A stretch of 64,000 nt of DNA from Arcobacter_B sp049472135. Its GTDB lineage: Bacteria; Campylobacterota; Campylobacteria; Campylobacterales; Arcobacteraceae. Shown in pieces: positions 61,071 to 64,000 of the stretch. The translations under genes were made by a program, and so were the position numbers. The number at the start of each line of letters is the position of its first letter. Position 1 is the stretch's first letter. Location of the stretch: positions 186,001 to 250,000 of the forward strand of contig NZ_JBMOVV010000003.1 of the NCBI RefSeq assembly GCF_049472135.1. Direction: 5' to 3'. The notes beneath the pieces were generated by a model, which was not told the origin of the DNA, searched no databases, and saw nothing but the letters and a program-made list of their open reading frames with translations.

Positions 61071-61849
61071 TATTCATCCTCCTCGTCATCATCTGAACCA
61101 ATATATGCTTCAATTACTCTTGGGTCACTTTGAACAAATGAAGGCTCACCTTGTGAAATTTCTTTACCAAAGTTAATTACTGTAATATAGTCAGTTAAAC
61201 TCATAACCATATCCATATCATGTTCAATCATCATAATTCCAAGACCCATTTCTTTAATCTTTTGAATAATTCCAGTTAACTCAATAGTCTCATTTTCATT
61301 TAGACCAGCTGCTGGTTCATCTAAGATTAATAACTCAGGATCTGCTGCAAGTGCTCTTGCCATTTCAACTTTTCTTTGAGCCCCATAAGATAAGTCACCT
61401 GTTGGAGTCATAGCAAATGCAGACAAGTTAAAAAACTCCATAAGTTCTTCAACTTTTTCCCAGTGCTTTTTTTCATCAGCTCTGTAAGCACTTGTATGAA
61501 AAATTGAGTGATACCATTTTTGTTCACTTTTAGTATGACATCCTGCCATAATATTTTCAGCAACACTCATCTCTTTAAAAAGTCTAATATTTTGGAATGT
61601 TCTTAAAACTCCTCTTTGAGCAATTTTATGAGGACTCATTCCTGTAATATTTTCACCTTTATATTTAATAGTTCCTTTTTCAGGAGTATAAATACCAGTT
61701 ACACAGTTAAATAGCGTTGTTTTACCTGCACCATTTGGACCGATAATTCCGTAAATTTGACCAGGCTTAACTTTGATAGTTAAATCATCAATAGCAACTA
61801 AACCATGGAAAAGTTTTGAAACATTTTCAATCTCTAATACATATTTCAT
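61070..61849 (-). CDS. livG: Branched-chain amino acid ABC transporter ATPase LivG
   Basis: 259 residues. Walker A GPNGAGKTTLFN, the LivG-type insert (about 105-140), signature LSYGAQRKVEMARALA, Walker B LLILDEPAAGLN, and MMIEHDMDMVM. The acidic tail SDDDEEDE is unusual for the family. One-base overlaps with livM and livF imply translational coupling. Confidence 0.96.
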   Translation of the reverse strand: MKYVLEIENVSKLFHGLVAIDDLTIKVKPGQIYGIIGPNGAGKTTLFNCVTGIYTPEKGTIKYKGENITGMSPHKIAQRGVLRTFQNIRLFKEMSVAENIMAGCHTKSEQKWYHSIFHTSAYRADEKKHWEKVEELMEFFNLSAFAMTPTGDLSYGAQRKVEMARALAADPELLILDEPAAGLNENETIELTGIIQKIKEMGLGIMMIEHDMDMVMSLTDYITVINFGKEISQGEPSFVQSDPRVIEAYIGSDDDEEDE

Positions 61850-62811
61850 TACTTATCTCCTTTGTTAGTTGATACTTTATTTTTAATAAATTTTGGAACG
61901 ATTCCAAATTTAGCTGGCCACACACCATTTGGTCTTAAAATCATTGTAAGAACCATAGCTGCACCAAAGATTAAGTATCTTGATTCTTCAAATTCTGTAA
62001 ATAACTCAGGTAATACGAACATTACAAAAGTTCCTATAATTACACCTGGAAGTGAAGCAGATCCACCAACAAGTACAATAGCAAAGAACATTACTGATTG
62101 CATAAAGTTAAATGACTCTGGAGATACAGCTGAATACTGAATAGCAAATACAGCACCTGCCGCACCTGCAATAGCAGCACCTAATGCAAAGGCAAATAGT
62201 TTGTAATATGAAATATTAATTCCCATTGATTTAGCAGCAATTTCATCTTTATTGATGTAATATAATGCTCTACCATATGCAGATGTATCTAAGTTTCTAA
62301 TTACTAATAAAGTTAATAATAATAAACCAAATGCAATATAGTAAATTGCTGTATCAGAGAATAGTTCATATCCAAAAATTCTTACAACATCAATTCCAAA
62401 AATACCATTTGGACCACCTGTTAAACCAAATATATCATTTGATAAAACTTGTTCAAAAATGATATTAAATCCAATTGTTGCAACTAGAAGATAATCTCCT
62501 CTTAAGTGGATAATTGGACCTGCTAATAAAACTGCAATAATTGCTGGGAAAATAATTGCAAATGGAATAGTTGCAATAATTTCTAATCCAAAGTGTACAT
62601 TTAAAATAGCTGTTGTATATGCACCAATACCAAAGAAGATGGCATGCCCCATATTAAAAATACCAGCTCGTCCAAGAATAATATCTTGAGAAAAAGCCAC
62701 AACAGAGAATACTAAAAATGTAATACCAATTGATAACCAAGCAGAATCAACTAAAAATGGGAAAACGGCCATAATAACTACAAAGCCAAATAAAATATTT
62801 TTATTATTCAT
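61849..62811 (-). CDS. livM: Branched-chain amino acid ABC transporter permease LivM
   Basis: 320 residues with 8-10 membrane helices. The permease signature IILGRAGIFNMGHAIFFGIGAYTTA and the later SYYKLFAFALGAAIAGAAGAVFA are typical of LivM. Forms the channel with LivH. Overlaps its neighbours by one base on both sides. Confidence 0.95.
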   Translation of the reverse strand: MNNKNILFGFVVIMAVFPFLVDSAWLSIGITFLVFSVVAFSQDIILGRAGIFNMGHAIFFGIGAYTTAILNVHFGLEIIATIPFAIIFPAIIAVLLAGPIIHLRGDYLLVATIGFNIIFEQVLSNDIFGLTGGPNGIFGIDVVRIFGYELFSDTAIYYIAFGLLLLTLLVIRNLDTSAYGRALYYINKDEIAAKSMGINISYYKLFAFALGAAIAGAAGAVFAIQYSAVSPESFNFMQSVMFFAIVLVGGSASLPGVIIGTFVMFVLPELFTEFEESRYLIFGAAMVLTMILRPNGVWPAKFGIVPKFIKNKVSTNKGDK

Positions 62812-63713
62812 TATACTTTCTCCGCCGTTTTTTCACCAAGAATACCAGTTGGTCTTACAATTAAAATTATAATTAACAGAATAAATGTAAATGTCTCAGC
62901 CCATTCAGTTGAGATATATCCTGCAATCATTGCATTAAATAATCCAAGTAATAAACCACCAAGCATTGCTCCAGGAATAGAACCAATTCCACCAATAATT
63001 GCTGCAATAAATGCATTTAAACCATAAAGCCATCCCATATCAAATGTTAAACCTCTATAGTAAATACCAATAAATAAACCACCAATTGCACCAAGCATAG
63101 AACCAATAATGAAAATAGTCATAATAATTCTATTTACATTGATACCCATTAACTTCGCTGCATCTTGGTCAATTGCAGTTGCTCTAATTGCAGTACCAAC
63201 TTTTGTTTTATTAATAAAAATATAAAGTCCAATCATTAAAACAGCTGATAATGCTAGAATTACTAATTGAGTAAATGAAATCACTACAGTTCCAAATGTC
63301 CAAGATGTGTCAGGGAAAACATTAGACGGGAAAATTTCCATGTTTGGTCCCCAAATTAACATAATTCCATTTTGAATTACTAGTGACGCTCCAAGTGCTG
63401 AAACAACTGCACTTAACCTTGGTGCCGTTCTTAAAGGTCTATATGCAAGACGCTCAAGAAGAACACCCACAAACGCTACAACGATAGCTGTTAAACAAAA
63501 CACTATTACAATGTTTACTAAATTTAATGCATTTGAACCATAAAAAGATGTGAAAATAGTAAGTCCAACATAAGCAGAGAAGGCAACAAGGTCACCGTGT
63601 GCGAAGTTGATTAACCTCATCACACCGTAAACCATTGTATAACCTAAAGCTACCAATGCATACAAACTTCCTATAGTTAAACCATTAATTAACTGTTGAA
63701 GAAAAATATCCAT
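62811..63713 (-). CDS. livH: Branched-chain amino acid ABC transporter permease LivH
   Basis: 300 residues, eight membrane helices. NGLTIGSLYALVALGYTMVYG and RLINFAHGDL are the LivH N-terminal signature; ATAIDQDAAKLMGINVNR is the cytoplasmic coupling loop contacting the ATPases. It follows livK after 14 bp. Confidence 0.96.
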   Translation of the reverse strand: MDIFLQQLINGLTIGSLYALVALGYTMVYGVMRLINFAHGDLVAFSAYVGLTIFTSFYGSNALNLVNIVIVFCLTAIVVAFVGVLLERLAYRPLRTAPRLSAVVSALGASLVIQNGIMLIWGPNMEIFPSNVFPDTSWTFGTVVISFTQLVILALSAVLMIGLYIFINKTKVGTAIRATAIDQDAAKLMGINVNRIIMTIFIIGSMLGAIGGLFIGIYYRGLTFDMGWLYGLNAFIAAIIGGIGSIPGAMLGGLLLGLFNAMIAGYISTEWAETFTFILLIIILIVRPTGILGEKTAEKV

Positions 63714-63727
63714 TTTTTACCTTAAAT

Positions 63728-64000
63728 TTATTGTCCTACTACTTTGTAAGATCCATCTTTTTGAATGTTATAAACCATAAATTTAGCACCAATTCTTTCA
63801 CCATCTTCTCTAAATGTTACAGGTCCTGTAATACCTGGGTAATCTTTTAAAGTATGTAAGTAATCTGAAATCTTTTTAGTATCAAAAGATTTTGTGTGCT
63901 CAACACCATGCATGATAGCTCTTAAACCATCTGCGTTAACAACTGCCCAAATTGAAGGTGGCTTCATTTTATATGTATCTTCATACATAGCTAAATATTT
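63728..64000 (-). CDS. livK: Branched-chain amino acid binding protein, C-terminal part (5' end outside window)
   Basis: Only the last ~90 codons are inside the window; the frame is still open at base 64000, so the ATG at 63988 is internal. The sequence (AVVNADGLRAIMHGVEHTK, LHTLKDYPGITGPVTFREDG, MVYNIQKDGSYKVV) is the C-terminal lobe of a LivJ/LivK-type periplasmic binding protein. First gene seen of the liv operon; ligand specificity cannot be judged. Confidence 0.9.
   Translation of the reverse strand, partial: KYLAMYEDTYKMKPPSIWAVVNADGLRAIMHGVEHTKSFDTKKISDYLHTLKDYPGITGPVTFREDGERIGAKFMVYNIQKDGSYKVVGQ

Overview
The window looks like chromosome from an Arcobacter-type member of the Campylobacterota. 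The DNA is strongly AT-rich and genes are packed with very short or overlapping junctions. Several features are typical of that phylum: an nrfHA cluster with its own fused CcsBA-type haem lyase, a short-form HisG, histidine kinases with an 'AHQWRQPL' phosphoacceptor box, and many c-di-GMP and two-component genes. No rRNA, tRNA, CRISPR array, prophage or intact insertion sequence was seen. The genus assignment is inference; the phylum is well supported.

Layout. (1) 1-4,112: 3' part of a PAS-EAL protein, moaA, a TrpD2-like transferase and a Crp/Fnr regulator. (2) 4,220-11,000: cobA (sirohaem branch), a small secreted protein, then nrfH-nrfA-nrfI for ammonifying nitrite reduction, behind a perfect FNR-type palindrome placed at about -41.5. 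(3) 11,001-14,660: a 400-bp gap with a probable small RNA, a REC-PAS-EAL protein, and serS. (4) 14,896-27,548: an iron-uptake region. It holds a TonB2-type energising operon (DUF3450, ttpC, exbB, exbD, tonB, TPR), a DUF3649/PepSY membrane operon, a response regulator, an IS1595-transposase-derived protein, a 7TMR-DISM kinase and a siderophore receptor. Fur-like boxes and a shared 12-bp motif (TTCTTGTCATGT) precede the three transport transcription units. (5) 27,775-37,503: a Cys/His-rich 70-residue protein, a TAXI binding protein, trpS, a CBS-GGDEF cyclase, then an overlapping operon of PAS-HPt protein, hybrid kinase, REC-HD-GYP phosphodiesterase and SCO protein. (6) 37,508-51,955: a biofilm/adhesion region with WG-repeat and ankyrin-OmpA lipoproteins, a type I secretion system (LapC/LapB/LapE types), a response regulator and kinase, an ATP-grasp enzyme and a 1,385-residue LapA-like repeat adhesin. 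(7) 52,036-56,465: methyltransferase, hisG, coaX, a small conserved protein, a DUF3095 cyclase-like protein and an MreB homologue. (8) 56,632-64,000: putA and a livF-livG-livM-livH-livK(partial) branched-chain amino acid transporter, with a GC-rich predicted three-way-junction element between livF and putA.

How it may work together. Aer-like PAS domains (probably redox-sensing) feed two EAL proteins and the PAS-HPt protein. CBS-GGDEF and REC-HD-GYP enzymes also adjust c-di-GMP. The adhesin carries a retention module and an AAAAG sequence resembling a LapG cleavage site, so it is a plausible c-di-GMP output, although no lapD or lapG is in the window. The iron region looks like one regulon under Fur plus a second, unidentified regulator. 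The points most worth follow-up are the RNA-like element before putA, the shared 12-bp motif, the transposase-derived protein inside the iron two-component locus, and the ATP-grasp/kinase pair beside the adhesin.
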